Part shown: in pieces, positions 6,961 through 15,929 of the stretch
Layout of the letters: every line of letters begins with the position of its first letter
Position numbering within the stretch: position 1 is the stretch's first letter
Assembly: GCF_022179805.1 (NCBI RefSeq)
Contig: NZ_BPUO01000025.1
Coordinates: forward strand, 1-64,000
Source of the DNA: Cupriavidus pauculus
GTDB lineage: Bacteria > Pseudomonadota > Gammaproteobacteria > Burkholderiales > Burkholderiaceae
Reading direction: 5' to 3'
DNA length: 64,000 nt
Made by a program: the position numbers and the translations under genes
The notes under the pieces: generated by a model
Told to the model about the DNA's origin: nothing
What the model saw: only the letters and a program-made list of their open reading frames with translations
Database searches by the model: none

Positions 6961-9648
6961 ATGGCTGCAGTTCCCAATGACGGGGTGAACCCGCGCAATG
7001 ACGATGATCCCCAGGAAACCGCCGAGTGGATCGATGCGCTCGATGGTGTCGTGTCCCATGTCGGCATGGATCGCGCCCACTTCCTGATCGAGCGCCAGAT
7101 CGAGTTCGTGCGCGTGAACGGCGAGTCCACCCCATTTGCAACGGACACGCCGTACGTCAATACGATTCCGCCTACCCGGCAACCGGCCATTCCTGGCGAC
7201 CAGGCCATGGAGCACACCATCCGTTCGTACATGCGCTGGAACGCGATTGCGATGGTGCTGCGTGCTGGCCGCGAAACGAATGTGGGCGGCCATATCGCGT
7301 CGTTCGCATCCGCCGCAACGCTCTATGACGTGGGCTTCAACCACTTCTGGCACGGCGCGTCCGCCAACCATGGTGGCGATCTTGTGTTCTTCCAGGGGCA
7401 TTCCTCGCCGGGCATCTATTCGCGTGCGTTCCTGGAAGGCCGCCTGAGCGACGCACAGCTCGACAGCTTCCGCCAGGAGACCGGCGGCCACGGCATGCCG
7501 TCGTATCCACACCCGTGGCTGATGCGCGATTTCTGGCAGTTTCCCACCGTCTCGATGGGGCTCGGGCCGCTCATGGCGATCTACCAGGCCCGCTTCATGA
7601 AGTACATCGAGGCCCGGGGAGTGGTGACCACGCAAGGCCGCAAGGTGTGGGCATTCCTGGGCGATGGCGAGATGGACGAGCCCGAATCTCTGGGCGCCAT
7701 CGGCATGGCCGCGCGCGAGCGGCTGGACAACCTGATCTTCGTGGTCAACGCCAATCTCCAGCGGCTGGACGGCCCGGTGCGTGGCAACGGCAAGATCATC
7801 CAGGAACTGGAGAGACTGTTCAGCGGCGCCGGATGGAATGTCATCAAGGTGATCTGGGGCAGTCGCTGGGACGCGCTGCTGGCGCGCGACCGTAACGGTG
7901 CGCTGATGCGCCGCATGATGGAAGTGGTCGACGGCGAGTACCAGACCTACAAGTCGAAGTCGGGTGCGTATGTGCGCGAGAAGTTCTTCAACACGCCGGA
8001 GCTGAAGGCCCTGGTGGCCGACTGGACCGACGACGACATCTGGGCGCTGAACCGTGGCGGCCACGATCCGCACAAGATCTACGCCGCCTACGCGCAGGCC
8101 GCCGCATCGAACGGCCGGCCCACCGTGATCCTGGCCAAGACCATCAAGGGATATGGCATGGGCGAGGCGGGGCAGGCCATGAACAACACGCACCAGCAGA
8201 AGAAAATGCAGGTGGAGCAGCTCAAGGCGTTTCGCGATCAGTTCAAGTTGCCGATTTCCGACGACGCCATCGTGGACGTGCCCTACCTGAAGTTCGACGA
8301 AGGCTCGCCGGAATTCCAGTACCTGCACGCGCGCCGCCAGGAGTTGGGCGGCTATGTGCCGGCACGGCGTCAGACCGCCGCATCGCTGCCGACGCCCGAA
8401 CTGGGCGCCTTCGATGCCTTGCTCAAGGGCACGGGCGAAGGGCGGAAGATGTCGACGACGATGGCGTTCGTTCGCTTCCTGGGGGTGCTGCTCAAGGACA
8501 AGGCACTCGGCAAGCGTGTGGTGCCCATCGTGCCCGACGAGTCGCGCACGTTCGGCATGGAAGGCCTGTTCCGCCAGATCGGTATCTGGAACCAGGACGG
8601 ACAGCGCTACGAGCCCGAGGATTCCGGTCAGCTCATGTTCTACCGCGAGTCGGAGACGGGCCAGATCCTGCAGGAAGGGATCAACGAGGCGGGCGGCATG
8701 TCGGACTGGATCGCCGCGGCCACGTCGTACTCCACGCACGCCGAAATCATGATTCCGTTCTTCGTGTTCTATTCGATGTTCGGATTCCAGCGCGTCGGTG
8801 ACCTGGTGTGGGCGGCAGGCGACATGCGCTCGCGCGGCTTCCTGCTGGGCGGCACGGCTGGTCGCACCACGCTCAATGGCGAAGGGCTGCAGCATCAGGA
8901 CGGCCATTCGCTGCTGTGGGCGTCGAGCGTGCCGAACTGCATCAGCTACGACCCCACCTTCAGCTACGAGCTTGCCGTGATCATGCAGGACGGCTTGCGG
9001 CGCATGGTGACCGAGCAGGAGGATGTCTTCTACTACGTCACCGTGATGAACGAGAACTACGAGCATCCGGCGATGCCCGAGCGCGACGGCGTGGCCAACG
9101 ACATCATCCGGGGCCTCTACCTGTTCAGAAAATCGGCGGCCGATAGCGCCATGCCCCGCGTGCAGCTGATGGGCGCCGGCACCATCTTCAACGAAGTCAT
9201 CGCCGCCGCCGCGTTGTTGGAGACCGACTGGTCGGTCGCGGCGGACTTGTGGAGCGCCCCTGGCATCACGGAACTGGCGCGCGAGGGCCGCGAAGTGCGG
9301 CGCTGGAACCTGCTGCACCCCACTGAAGTGCAGCGCGTCTCGCACGTGGAGCGCCTGCTGGGCGGCGCGTCAGGGCCGGTCATCGCGTCGACGGACTACG
9401 TGCGCACGCTGACCGAGCAACTGAGGGAGTTCATCCCGCAACGCTTCGTCGCGCTTGGCACGGATGGATTCGGACGCTCCGACACGCGCGAGAAGCTGCG
9501 CGACTTCTTCGAGATCGATCGCTACTGGATCACCGTCACGGCACTCAAGAGCCTGGCCGACGAAGGCACCATCGCAGCGAGCGTCGTGGCCGACGCGCTG
9601 GCGAAGTATGGATTCGATCCGTCCAGGCCCAATCCGATGAGCGTCTGA
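6961..9648 (+). CDS. aceE: Pyruvate dehydrogenase E1, homodimeric AceE type
   Basis: The 895-residue thiamine-diphosphate E1 normally decarboxylates pyruvate and acetylates the lipoyl domain of AceF. Conserved features: His111 in GGHIASFASAATLYD, His147, and the ThDP/Mg motif GDGEMDE (234-240) with Asn265 in NANLQ. ATG 6961 is preceded by AGGAGGT (6948-6954); an in-frame ATG 24 bases earlier has no such site. No E2, E3 or lipoyl-domain gene is nearby. The next gene is instead a 2-oxoglutarate-type E1. It is therefore probably a secondary paralogue that must borrow E2/E3 from elsewhere. Confidence 0.93.
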   Translation: MAAVPNDGVNPRNDDDPQETAEWIDALDGVVSHVGMDRAHFLIERQIEFVRVNGESTPFATDTPYVNTIPPTRQPAIPGDQAMEHTIRSYMRWNAIAMVLRAGRETNVGGHIASFASAATLYDVGFNHFWHGASANHGGDLVFFQGHSSPGIYSRAFLEGRLSDAQLDSFRQETGGHGMPSYPHPWLMRDFWQFPTVSMGLGPLMAIYQARFMKYIEARGVVTTQGRKVWAFLGDGEMDEPESLGAIGMAARERLDNLIFVVNANLQRLDGPVRGNGKIIQELERLFSGAGWNVIKVIWGSRWDALLARDRNGALMRRMMEVVDGEYQTYKSKSGAYVREKFFNTPELKALVADWTDDDIWALNRGGHDPHKIYAAYAQAAASNGRPTVILAKTIKGYGMGEAGQAMNNTHQQKKMQVEQLKAFRDQFKLPISDDAIVDVPYLKFDEGSPEFQYLHARRQELGGYVPARRQTAASLPTPELGAFDALLKGTGEGRKMSTTMAFVRFLGVLLKDKALGKRVVPIVPDESRTFGMEGLFRQIGIWNQDGQRYEPEDSGQLMFYRESETGQILQEGINEAGGMSDWIAAATSYSTHAEIMIPFFVFYSMFGFQRVGDLVWAAGDMRSRGFLLGGTAGRTTLNGEGLQHQDGHSLLWASSVPNCISYDPTFSYELAVIMQDGLRRMVTEQEDVFYYVTVMNENYEHPAMPERDGVANDIIRGLYLFRKSAADSAMPRVQLMGAGTIFNEVIAAAALLETDWSVAADLWSAPGITELAREGREVRRWNLLHPTEVQRVSHVERLLGGASGPVIASTDYVRTLTEQLREFIPQRFVALGTDGFGRSDTREKLRDFFEIDRYWITVTALKSLADEGTIAASVVADALAKYGFDPSRPNPMSV

Positions 9649-9669
9649 ACCATCCTGCGCTTCGTCCTC

Positions 9670-9707
9670 AACGGCCCCCGGCGCCGCCCTGGCGTCGGGG
9701 GCCGTTT
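9670..9707 (+). terminator. Intrinsic terminator after aceE
   Basis: An 11-bp stem (AACGGCCCCCG, 9670-9680, with 9696-9706), extended inward by a weaker GCGCC/GGCGT pairing, precedes a short T run. It separates aceE from sucA, so the two E1 genes are probably not one transcript. Confidence 0.75.
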
Positions 9708-9852
9708 GCCGAGACAAGCCTCTTTCCGAGCATGGCCGGAAACCAGCATCGGATGTCCTCAAACAACCCTATCCAGTCCGCCGGCGGTATCGCCCGGTTT
9801 CTAGACTTCAGGTAACGGGCAATTGCCCAGTCTTGCGACAGGTTTAGTCATC

Positions 9853-12681
9853 ATGATGATCGAAAATCGAAACTCCTCCTTCCTGTTTGGAGGCAATGCG
9901 CCCTACGTCGAAGAACAGTACGAGGCGTATCTGGCCGACCGCTCCAGGGTGTCCGACGAGTGGCGCGGCTACTTTGACGCACTGCAGACCTTGCCGGCGA
10001 CAGATGGGTCGGACCATGGCGATGTGGCGCATAGCCGCGTCGTTTCCCGCTTTGTCGAACTGGCCAAAGGCTCGCATTCGGGCGAGCCGCTGGCGCAGAC
10101 GCGACCGGGCTTTGTCCGCAAGCAGTTGGCGGTGCAGGCGCTGATCCTGGCCTACCGGATGGTCGGCACGCGCCACGCGAACCTTGACCCGCTGCGCTGG
10201 ATGGAGCCTGTGCCCGTGCCAGACCTGATTCCCAGCTACTACGGCCTGTCGCAGTCGGACATGAAGACGAAGTTAGATCCGTCGGACACCAACTTCTCCG
10301 ACGACGACATGACGCTGGAAGCGATGGTCGAGGCACTGGCCGAGACCTACTGCGGCACGCTCGGCGCGGAATTCATGTACCTGACCGATCCCGCACAGCG
10401 CAACTGGTGGCAGATGCGCCTGGAATCCACGCGGTCGAAGGCTCGCCTGACCGCGCGTGAGAAGCGCCACGTCCTGGAAAAGCTGACGGCGGCCGAAGGG
10501 CTGGAAAAGTACTTGCATGCGCGCTACGTCGGCCAGAAGCGGTTCTCGCTGGAAGGCGGCGAATCGCTGATCGTGTTGCTGGACGAACTGGTCGCCTACG
10601 GCGCTACGCAAGGCATCCGTCATTCCATCCTGGGCATGGCGCACCGGGGACGCCTCAATGTGCTGGTCAACATCGCCGGCAAGCCGGCCGCGGCACTGTT
10701 CGACGAATTCGATGGAAAGACGGCCCACGACCTAATCGCGGGCGACGTCAAGTATCACAAGGGGTTCACGGGCGAGATCGCCACGGAGGCTGGTTCGGCG
10801 GAGGTGACGGTAGCCTTCAACCCGTCGCATCTGGAGATCGTCAATCCCGTGGTGCAGGGCATGGCCCGCGCGCGCGCCGAGGCGCTGGGGCTGGGGTCCG
10901 CTGCCGTCCTGCCCATCGAGATTCACGGCGACGCATCGGTGTCGGGGCAGGGCATCGTCATGGAGACAATGAACCTGTCGAACACCCGTGGATACGGCAC
11001 GGGCGGCACGATCCACATCGTGGTGAACAACCAGGTTGGCTTTACCACGTCGCGCCCGCAGGATGCGCGGTCGTCGTTCTACTGCACCGACATCGCCAAG
11101 ATGATCGAGGCACCGGTGCTGCATGTGAACGGCGACGACCCGGAGGCCGTGGTGGCCGCCACGCGCATGGCCATCGATTTCCGCGCCACGTTCAACCGCA
11201 GTGTCGTGATCGAGCTGGTCTGCTTCCGCCGCCATGGCCACCAGGAGCAAGATACCCCGAGCATCACGCAACCACTGATGTACCGCTCGATCGCGGGGCA
11301 TCCCGGCGTGCGGTCGCTCTACGCGTCGCGGCTGCTCGATGAGCAGGTTGTCACGGCCGAGGCGGTTGATCAGCTTGTCGCCGCGTACCGCGACCAGCTG
11401 GATGCGGCCCAGCAGGCCAAGGCGGGATATGAGACCGACGAGGCCCGGCACGGCCGCTGGTTCCCGCAGGAACCGCCCACACTGTCCGCACCCTATCGCA
11501 CGGTGCCCGCCGCAAAGCTCAAGGATCTCGCGCAGCGCATCACGCAAGTCCCGGATACCTACTCGCTGCATCCGCTGGTCGACAAGGTGATCGGCGCCCG
11601 TCGCGAGATGGCGGCCGGTACGCGCGCGCTGGACTGGGGCATGGCCGAGCACCTGGCCTATGCCTCGTTGGTGGCCGATGGCGTGAACGTGAGGTTGAGC
11701 GGCCAGGATAGCGAACGCGGCACCTTCAGCCACCGGCATGCTGTGCTGCACGATCAGAAGCGCACCTCGCGCGACCAGGGGTTCTATACGCCGCTCGAAA
11801 ACGTTGCGGATGGCCAGGGCACGTTTGCCATCGCCAACTCCACGCTGTCGGAAGCCGGTGTGCTGGGCTTCGAATACGGCTACACGCTGGCCCGGCCGGC
11901 ATCGCTGGTGCTGTGGGAAGCGCAGTTCGGCGACTTCGCGAACGGTGCGCAGGTGGTGATCGACAACTTCCTGTCCGCCGGAGAGGCCAAGTGGGGACAG
12001 CGCAGCGGCATCACGCTGCTGCTGCCGCATGGCCAGGAAGGGCAAGGTCCGGAGCATGCCTCTGCGCGGCTGGAGCGCTATCTGCAGCTCTGCGCGCAGG
12101 GAAACATGCGCGTGGTGCAGCCGACCACGCCGGCACAGATCTTTCACCTACTGCGCGAGCAGGCCCTGGGGCCAGATCACGTGCCATTGATCGTCATGAC
12201 GCCGAAGTCGCTGCTGCGTCATCCCGAAGCGGTCAGCAGTCTTGACGAACTCGCCAATGGCGCGTTCGAGCCGGTGCTGGCCGAAGCGCGGACGCAGGCC
12301 GATGCCAGCCGGATCGACACGCTGATCCTGTCCTCGGGCAAGGTCTACTTCGAACTGCTCGCACGCCGCCGCAAGACTGGCAAGGACAACATCGCGCTGC
12401 TGCGCGTGGAACAGCTGTATCCGTTCCCGGACCTGGAGATCGCCAATGAGCTGGCACGCTATCCGAACCTGAAGCAGGTGATCTGGTGCCAGGAGGAATC
12501 GAAGAACCAGGGCGCCTGGACGTTTGTGATGGAACGCATGCTCGATATCGTCAAGGCACCGGGAATGCTGCGCTATGTCGGCCCCGAGGCCGCCGCGTCC
12601 ACCGCGCCGGGCTATGCGGCGATGCACACCGCGCGCGTGGAGAGCTTCCTGCGCGCAGCCATCGGCGTGGCCCAGGACTAG
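9853..12681 (+). CDS. sucA: 2-oxoglutarate dehydrogenase E1-type protein (SucA/OdhA)
   Basis: 942 residues with the full E1o architecture. The N-terminal segment GGNAPYVEEQYEAYLAD matches the E2-binding arm. The active-site stretch includes LGMAHRGRLNVL. The ThDP motif is GDASVSGQG followed by NNQVGFTTS. A C-terminal transketolase-like domain follows. The start is unclear: ATG 9853 (or 9856) fits the family N-terminus, while a TTG at 9823 would add ten unconserved residues. As with the upstream aceE, no sucB or lpd is adjacent, so it is likely a second paralogue using E2/E3 in trans. It may act on another 2-oxoacid. Confidence 0.88.
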   Translation: MMIENRNSSFLFGGNAPYVEEQYEAYLADRSRVSDEWRGYFDALQTLPATDGSDHGDVAHSRVVSRFVELAKGSHSGEPLAQTRPGFVRKQLAVQALILAYRMVGTRHANLDPLRWMEPVPVPDLIPSYYGLSQSDMKTKLDPSDTNFSDDDMTLEAMVEALAETYCGTLGAEFMYLTDPAQRNWWQMRLESTRSKARLTAREKRHVLEKLTAAEGLEKYLHARYVGQKRFSLEGGESLIVLLDELVAYGATQGIRHSILGMAHRGRLNVLVNIAGKPAAALFDEFDGKTAHDLIAGDVKYHKGFTGEIATEAGSAEVTVAFNPSHLEIVNPVVQGMARARAEALGLGSAAVLPIEIHGDASVSGQGIVMETMNLSNTRGYGTGGTIHIVVNNQVGFTTSRPQDARSSFYCTDIAKMIEAPVLHVNGDDPEAVVAATRMAIDFRATFNRSVVIELVCFRRHGHQEQDTPSITQPLMYRSIAGHPGVRSLYASRLLDEQVVTAEAVDQLVAAYRDQLDAAQQAKAGYETDEARHGRWFPQEPPTLSAPYRTVPAAKLKDLAQRITQVPDTYSLHPLVDKVIGARREMAAGTRALDWGMAEHLAYASLVADGVNVRLSGQDSERGTFSHRHAVLHDQKRTSRDQGFYTPLENVADGQGTFAIANSTLSEAGVLGFEYGYTLARPASLVLWEAQFGDFANGAQVVIDNFLSAGEAKWGQRSGITLLLPHGQEGQGPEHASARLERYLQLCAQGNMRVVQPTTPAQIFHLLREQALGPDHVPLIVMTPKSLLRHPEAVSSLDELANGAFEPVLAEARTQADASRIDTLILSSGKVYFELLARRRKTGKDNIALLRVEQLYPFPDLEIANELARYPNLKQVIWCQEESKNQGAWTFVMERMLDIVKAPGMLRYVGPEAAASTAPGYAAMHTARVESFLRAAIGVAQD

Positions 12682-12713
12682 TGCCTGCCTTTCAACCTTG
12701 ACCAGCAAAGGAG

Positions 12714-12740
12714 TCGGCGCCAGTGGCGCCGATTTTCTTT
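12714..12740 (+). terminator. Intrinsic terminator after sucA
   Basis: Stem TCGGCGCC (12714-12721) with GGCGCCGA (12725-12732), triloop AGT, then TTTTCTTT. Confidence 0.85.
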
Positions 12741-12773
12741 CTCCGTTCTCGATCGACCAACCGGAAGATGAAC

Positions 12774-13175
12774 ATGTCACCCAGTACGAATCCCTCGCCA
12801 TCGCAAGATGAGCCCCAAGATCCGCCGGAAGATTTGGCACTGATCGCGCGCACTCTCGAAGTCGTGGGCGATGCCTGGACGCTGCTGATCGTCCGCGAGG
12901 CGCTGGCGGGCACGACCCGCTTCTCGCAGTTCCAGCGCCAGTTGGGCGTTGGCCCCAGCATTCTCGCCGCGCGGCTGCGCGCGCTGATGGACCATGGCGT
13001 CATGGAGGCCCGTGCCAGCACGCAGCGCGCGGACTGGCATGACTACGTCCTGACTGACAAGGGCGTACGTTTGCAGACCGTGCTGGCCGCGCTGCGCCAA
13101 TGGGGCGGCGACCATTGCGCGGTGGGCGGGCTGGCGCACGTCTGGATGCCCGAAGTCGCCCTGGCACGTGAGTAA
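12774..13175 (+). CDS. HxlR-family transcriptional regulator
   Basis: 133 residues with the HxlR winged helix: LEVVGDAWTLLIVREALAG, then FSQFQRQLGVGPSILAARL as recognition region, then the wing. Two other ATGs lie 5' (12768, and 12723 inside the terminator); 12774 is preferred because GGAAG sits six bases ahead. The protein lacks the N-terminal redox cysteine found in YodB-like members and in the other HxlR protein here (42162). It is convergent with the efflux operon, so linkage to it is only positional. Confidence 0.85.
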   Translation: MSPSTNPSPSQDEPQDPPEDLALIARTLEVVGDAWTLLIVREALAGTTRFSQFQRQLGVGPSILAARLRALMDHGVMEARASTQRADWHDYVLTDKGVRLQTVLAALRQWGGDHCAVGGLAHVWMPEVALARE

Positions 13176-13194
13176 GACGGGACCGGAATGCGAC

Positions 13195-13229
13195 GCGGCA
13201 CCTTCGGGCATTACGCCGGAAGGTGCCGC
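13195..13229. terminator. Hairpin between convergent HxlR and efflux genes
   Basis: 11-bp arms GCGGCACCTTC (13195-13205) and GAAGGTGCCGC (13219-13229) around 13 nt. There is no clear U-run on either strand, so it may act as a bidirectional or Rho-assisted terminator. Confidence 0.55.
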
Positions 13230-13265
13230 TTGTAGAGAAGAGGAGTAGGGGAGGAGGCGCCGAGG

Positions 13266-14840
13266 TCAGTGCGCCGTGTTGGCGCTGCCAGCGGTGCTGG
13301 CGACGCTGGCGGTGCCGCCATTGCCGTAGGTCGATTCCCAGCCGCCACCCAGTACCTTGCAGAGCACGATGAGGTTCGTGGCCGCCGCCGCGCGGCTTTC
13401 CTCAAGGTTGCGCTGGGCCTGCAGCAACTGCCGCTGCACGTTCAGGACGTCCAGATAGTCGACGGCCCCGGCCTTGTAGCGTTGCTGCGCAATCGACAGG
13501 GCGCGCTGATTCTCGCTGACCACGGTCACGAGCTTGTCGCGGCGCCGTTGCTCGGCGTCGTAGGCTACCAGCGCATCGTCAACCTCGCGCCATGCCTTGA
13601 GCACCGTGTGCCGATAATCGATGGCCGCTTCCTGCTGCTGTGCCTCGCGCAGACGCAGCGTCCCCTTCAGGCGTCCGCCCTCGAAGATCGGTATCGAGAT
13701 AGACGGGCCGACCACGAACTGCCGTGATGCCCAGTCAGCCAGGCTGGAGAGCTGCAGGCTTTGAAAGCCCGCGCTGCCGTTCAGCATGATGCGCGGATAA
13801 AAATCGGCCTTTGCCATGCCGATCGACGCCGTCGCCGCATGCAGTTGCGCCTCGGCGCGCCGGATATCGGGCCGCCGCTGCACGATCTCGGAGGGCAGGC
13901 CCACCGGCACACGGGCCGGCAGTGCCGGCATCGCGCGCGGCTCGGCCAGTTGCTGCTTCAACGCGCCGGGTTCCTGGGCCAGCAACAGGCCGATGGCATT
14001 GATGGTGGCATCGTGACGCGCTTCGAGCGTCGGGATCAGACTTTCGATCGATGCCACCTGGGCGGTGGCATTGGCCACGTCGAGATCCGTCGTCACGCCT
14101 TCGCGAGCCCGCACCTGCGTGAGCCTGGCTGCATCGCGGGCGATTTCCAGGTTCTGCTGCGCGATCTCCAGCAGCGACTGGATGTCGCGCAGTTCCACAT
14201 AGTCGCGTGCCAGTTCGGCGCGCACCGACAGCAATACCGCGTTGCGGTCCTCGAAGGACGCATCGGTCAAGGCACCGACCGCCTCGACGCTGCGGCGCAC
14301 CCGGCCCCAGATGTCGATTTCCCACGAGGCGTCGATGCCCATCTGCCAGACATCATAAGGCGGAGATCCGCTCGATCCCGGCATCGGTGCGACGCCGGTG
14401 GGCGAGCCGCCCGACGCCGATTGCGTCTGGGTGGCGTTGGGCGCCACGCCCAGCAACGACAGAATTCCGGTGGGGCTGCCGCGCTCGCGGTAGTAGGACG
14501 CGGCACCGTCGAACTTCGGCAACTGGGCGGCACTCACGATCTGCTGGGTGGCGCGGCTTTGTCCCAGGCGCGTCGCTGCCGCCGCCACGTCGAGGTTCGA
14601 CTCTGCCAGCCGGGCCTGAAGCTCGTTCAGCATCGGGTCGTTGAGCAGCGTCCACCAGTCGTCATGGAATTCGGTGTCGACGGCGCGGCTGTCGGACTGC
14701 GCCGACTGCAGGCGCTGGAAGATGTCGGGCGTGGATGATTCCGGCCGCTTGAAGTCGGGCCCGACGGCGCAGCCCGCCAGCGCGAGCGATGCCAGCAATG
14801 TGAGCGTGGTGGCTCGGAACGAGAAGGCTTCGGTTTTCAT
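13266..14840 (-). CDS. NodT-family outer-membrane efflux lipoprotein
   Basis: 524 residues. A lipoprotein signal ends at the lipobox LAGC (Cys24). Two OEP repeats with long alpha-helical hairpins follow, as in OprM/NodT channels that link inner-membrane pumps to the outside. It is the last gene of a three-gene minus-strand operon: its ATG overlaps the stop of the HlyD gene by four bases (ATGA), implying coupled translation. The C-terminus is low-complexity (TASVASTAGSANTAH). Confidence 0.92.
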   Translation of the reverse strand: MKTEAFSFRATTLTLLASLALAGCAVGPDFKRPESSTPDIFQRLQSAQSDSRAVDTEFHDDWWTLLNDPMLNELQARLAESNLDVAAAATRLGQSRATQQIVSAAQLPKFDGAASYYRERGSPTGILSLLGVAPNATQTQSASGGSPTGVAPMPGSSGSPPYDVWQMGIDASWEIDIWGRVRRSVEAVGALTDASFEDRNAVLLSVRAELARDYVELRDIQSLLEIAQQNLEIARDAARLTQVRAREGVTTDLDVANATAQVASIESLIPTLEARHDATINAIGLLLAQEPGALKQQLAEPRAMPALPARVPVGLPSEIVQRRPDIRRAEAQLHAATASIGMAKADFYPRIMLNGSAGFQSLQLSSLADWASRQFVVGPSISIPIFEGGRLKGTLRLREAQQQEAAIDYRHTVLKAWREVDDALVAYDAEQRRRDKLVTVVSENQRALSIAQQRYKAGAVDYLDVLNVQRQLLQAQRNLEESRAAAATNLIVLCKVLGGGWESTYGNGGTASVASTAGSANTAH

Positions 14841-15916
14841 TTCGGGTTACCTCCATGGGCCGGCGCATCGCTGCCCTGGCTGACATCGACATCCGCGACC
14901 ACCGAGAGGCCCACGCCGAGTTCGGCTGCAACCTTCTGTCCATGGTCGATGGTGATCTTGACCGGCACGCGCTGCACGATCTTGGTGAAGTTGCCGGTGG
15001 CGTTGTCCGGGGCGATGGCCGCGAAGCTGACGCCGGTGGCCGGCGCGAGGCTGTCGATATGGCCCCGGATCTCGACGCCAGGCAGGCTGTCCACGCGGAT
15101 ACGGGCGCTTTGTCCCGGGCGCATGTGGGTGATCTGGTTTTCCTGGAAGTTCGCCACCACGTATGCGTCGGCGATGGGCACGATGGCCAGGACCGGCGCG
15201 GCGGTGGTCACGTAGGCGCCCACCCGTGCGGAGCGCCGGCCGATCTTGCCGTCCACCGGGGCGTGGATCTCGGTATAGGAGAGGTTCAGCTTGGCCTGCT
15301 CCAGTGCCGCCTCGGCGCGTGCCTGGGCACCAAGCGCCTTGTCGCGCTGGGTACGCAGCACATCGAGGTTCTGCTCGGCGGCGCTCAGGCCCGCACGATC
15401 ATGGGCTTGTTGGGCAAGCTGCTCGGCCAGCGCACTGGACGAGCGCTGCTGTTCCTGCGCGGTGCCGGCGCCGGCTTCCGACAGATTCTGGTAGCGCGAC
15501 GCGTTGGCGCGTGCGAACGCGATCGATGCATCGTCGGACTGGAGCTTGGCCTTGGCCTGCAGCACCAGCGACGGATGCCGCGCGATCTCCGCATCGAAGT
15601 TGGCCACCAGTGCCTTGGCGGCCACGACGTCGGCCTGGGCGCTCTGCAGCGCGGCGCGGAAATCGCGATCATCAAGGCGCACCAGAAGCTGACCGGCCTT
15701 GACCGACTGGTTGTCGTCGACGAGTACCTCGGAGATCTGTCCCGCGACGCGGGCGGCAACCAGTGTGAAGTCCGCCATGACATAGGCGTCGTTGGTGGAT
15801 TCGTTGCTGGAACGGAACATCAGGCCCGTGCAGGCCCAGACCGCGACGCCAACAGCAACGATGGCAGCGGCAAGGCGGACGTGCTTGAGAGGAGGGCGTT
15901 TGGTTTCGGAAGACAT
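14837..15916 (-). CDS. HlyD/EmrA-type membrane-fusion protein
   Basis: 359 residues. A short cytoplasmic tail precedes one TM helix (about 14-34). The periplasmic adaptor part has a biotinyl-lipoyl-like half (VLVDDNQSVKAGQLLVRLDD), a long coiled hairpin (about 100-200), then the second lipoyl half and beta-barrel (YTEIHAPVDGKIGRR). This is the EmrA layout that partners DHA2 transporters. ATG 15916 is taken rather than a further upstream codon, since that would overlap the preceding gene. It lies 13 bp after the transporter gene. Confidence 0.92.
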   Translation of the reverse strand: MSSETKRPPLKHVRLAAAIVAVGVAVWACTGLMFRSSNESTNDAYVMADFTLVAARVAGQISEVLVDDNQSVKAGQLLVRLDDRDFRAALQSAQADVVAAKALVANFDAEIARHPSLVLQAKAKLQSDDASIAFARANASRYQNLSEAGAGTAQEQQRSSSALAEQLAQQAHDRAGLSAAEQNLDVLRTQRDKALGAQARAEAALEQAKLNLSYTEIHAPVDGKIGRRSARVGAYVTTAAPVLAIVPIADAYVVANFQENQITHMRPGQSARIRVDSLPGVEIRGHIDSLAPATGVSFAAIAPDNATGNFTKIVQRVPVKITIDHGQKVAAELGVGLSVVADVDVSQGSDAPAHGGNPK

Positions 15917-15929
15917 GATTGACCTTTGC

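Noticed and set aside
6946..9345. A 799-codon open frame antisense to aceE
   Set aside because: His/Arg/Gln/Val-rich with no motif. It is the usual mirror frame of a high-GC gene. The plus strand encodes a fully conserved AceE.
10732..12147. A 471-codon antisense frame within sucA
   Set aside because: Same codon-position artefact. No ribosome-binding site or recognisable domain.
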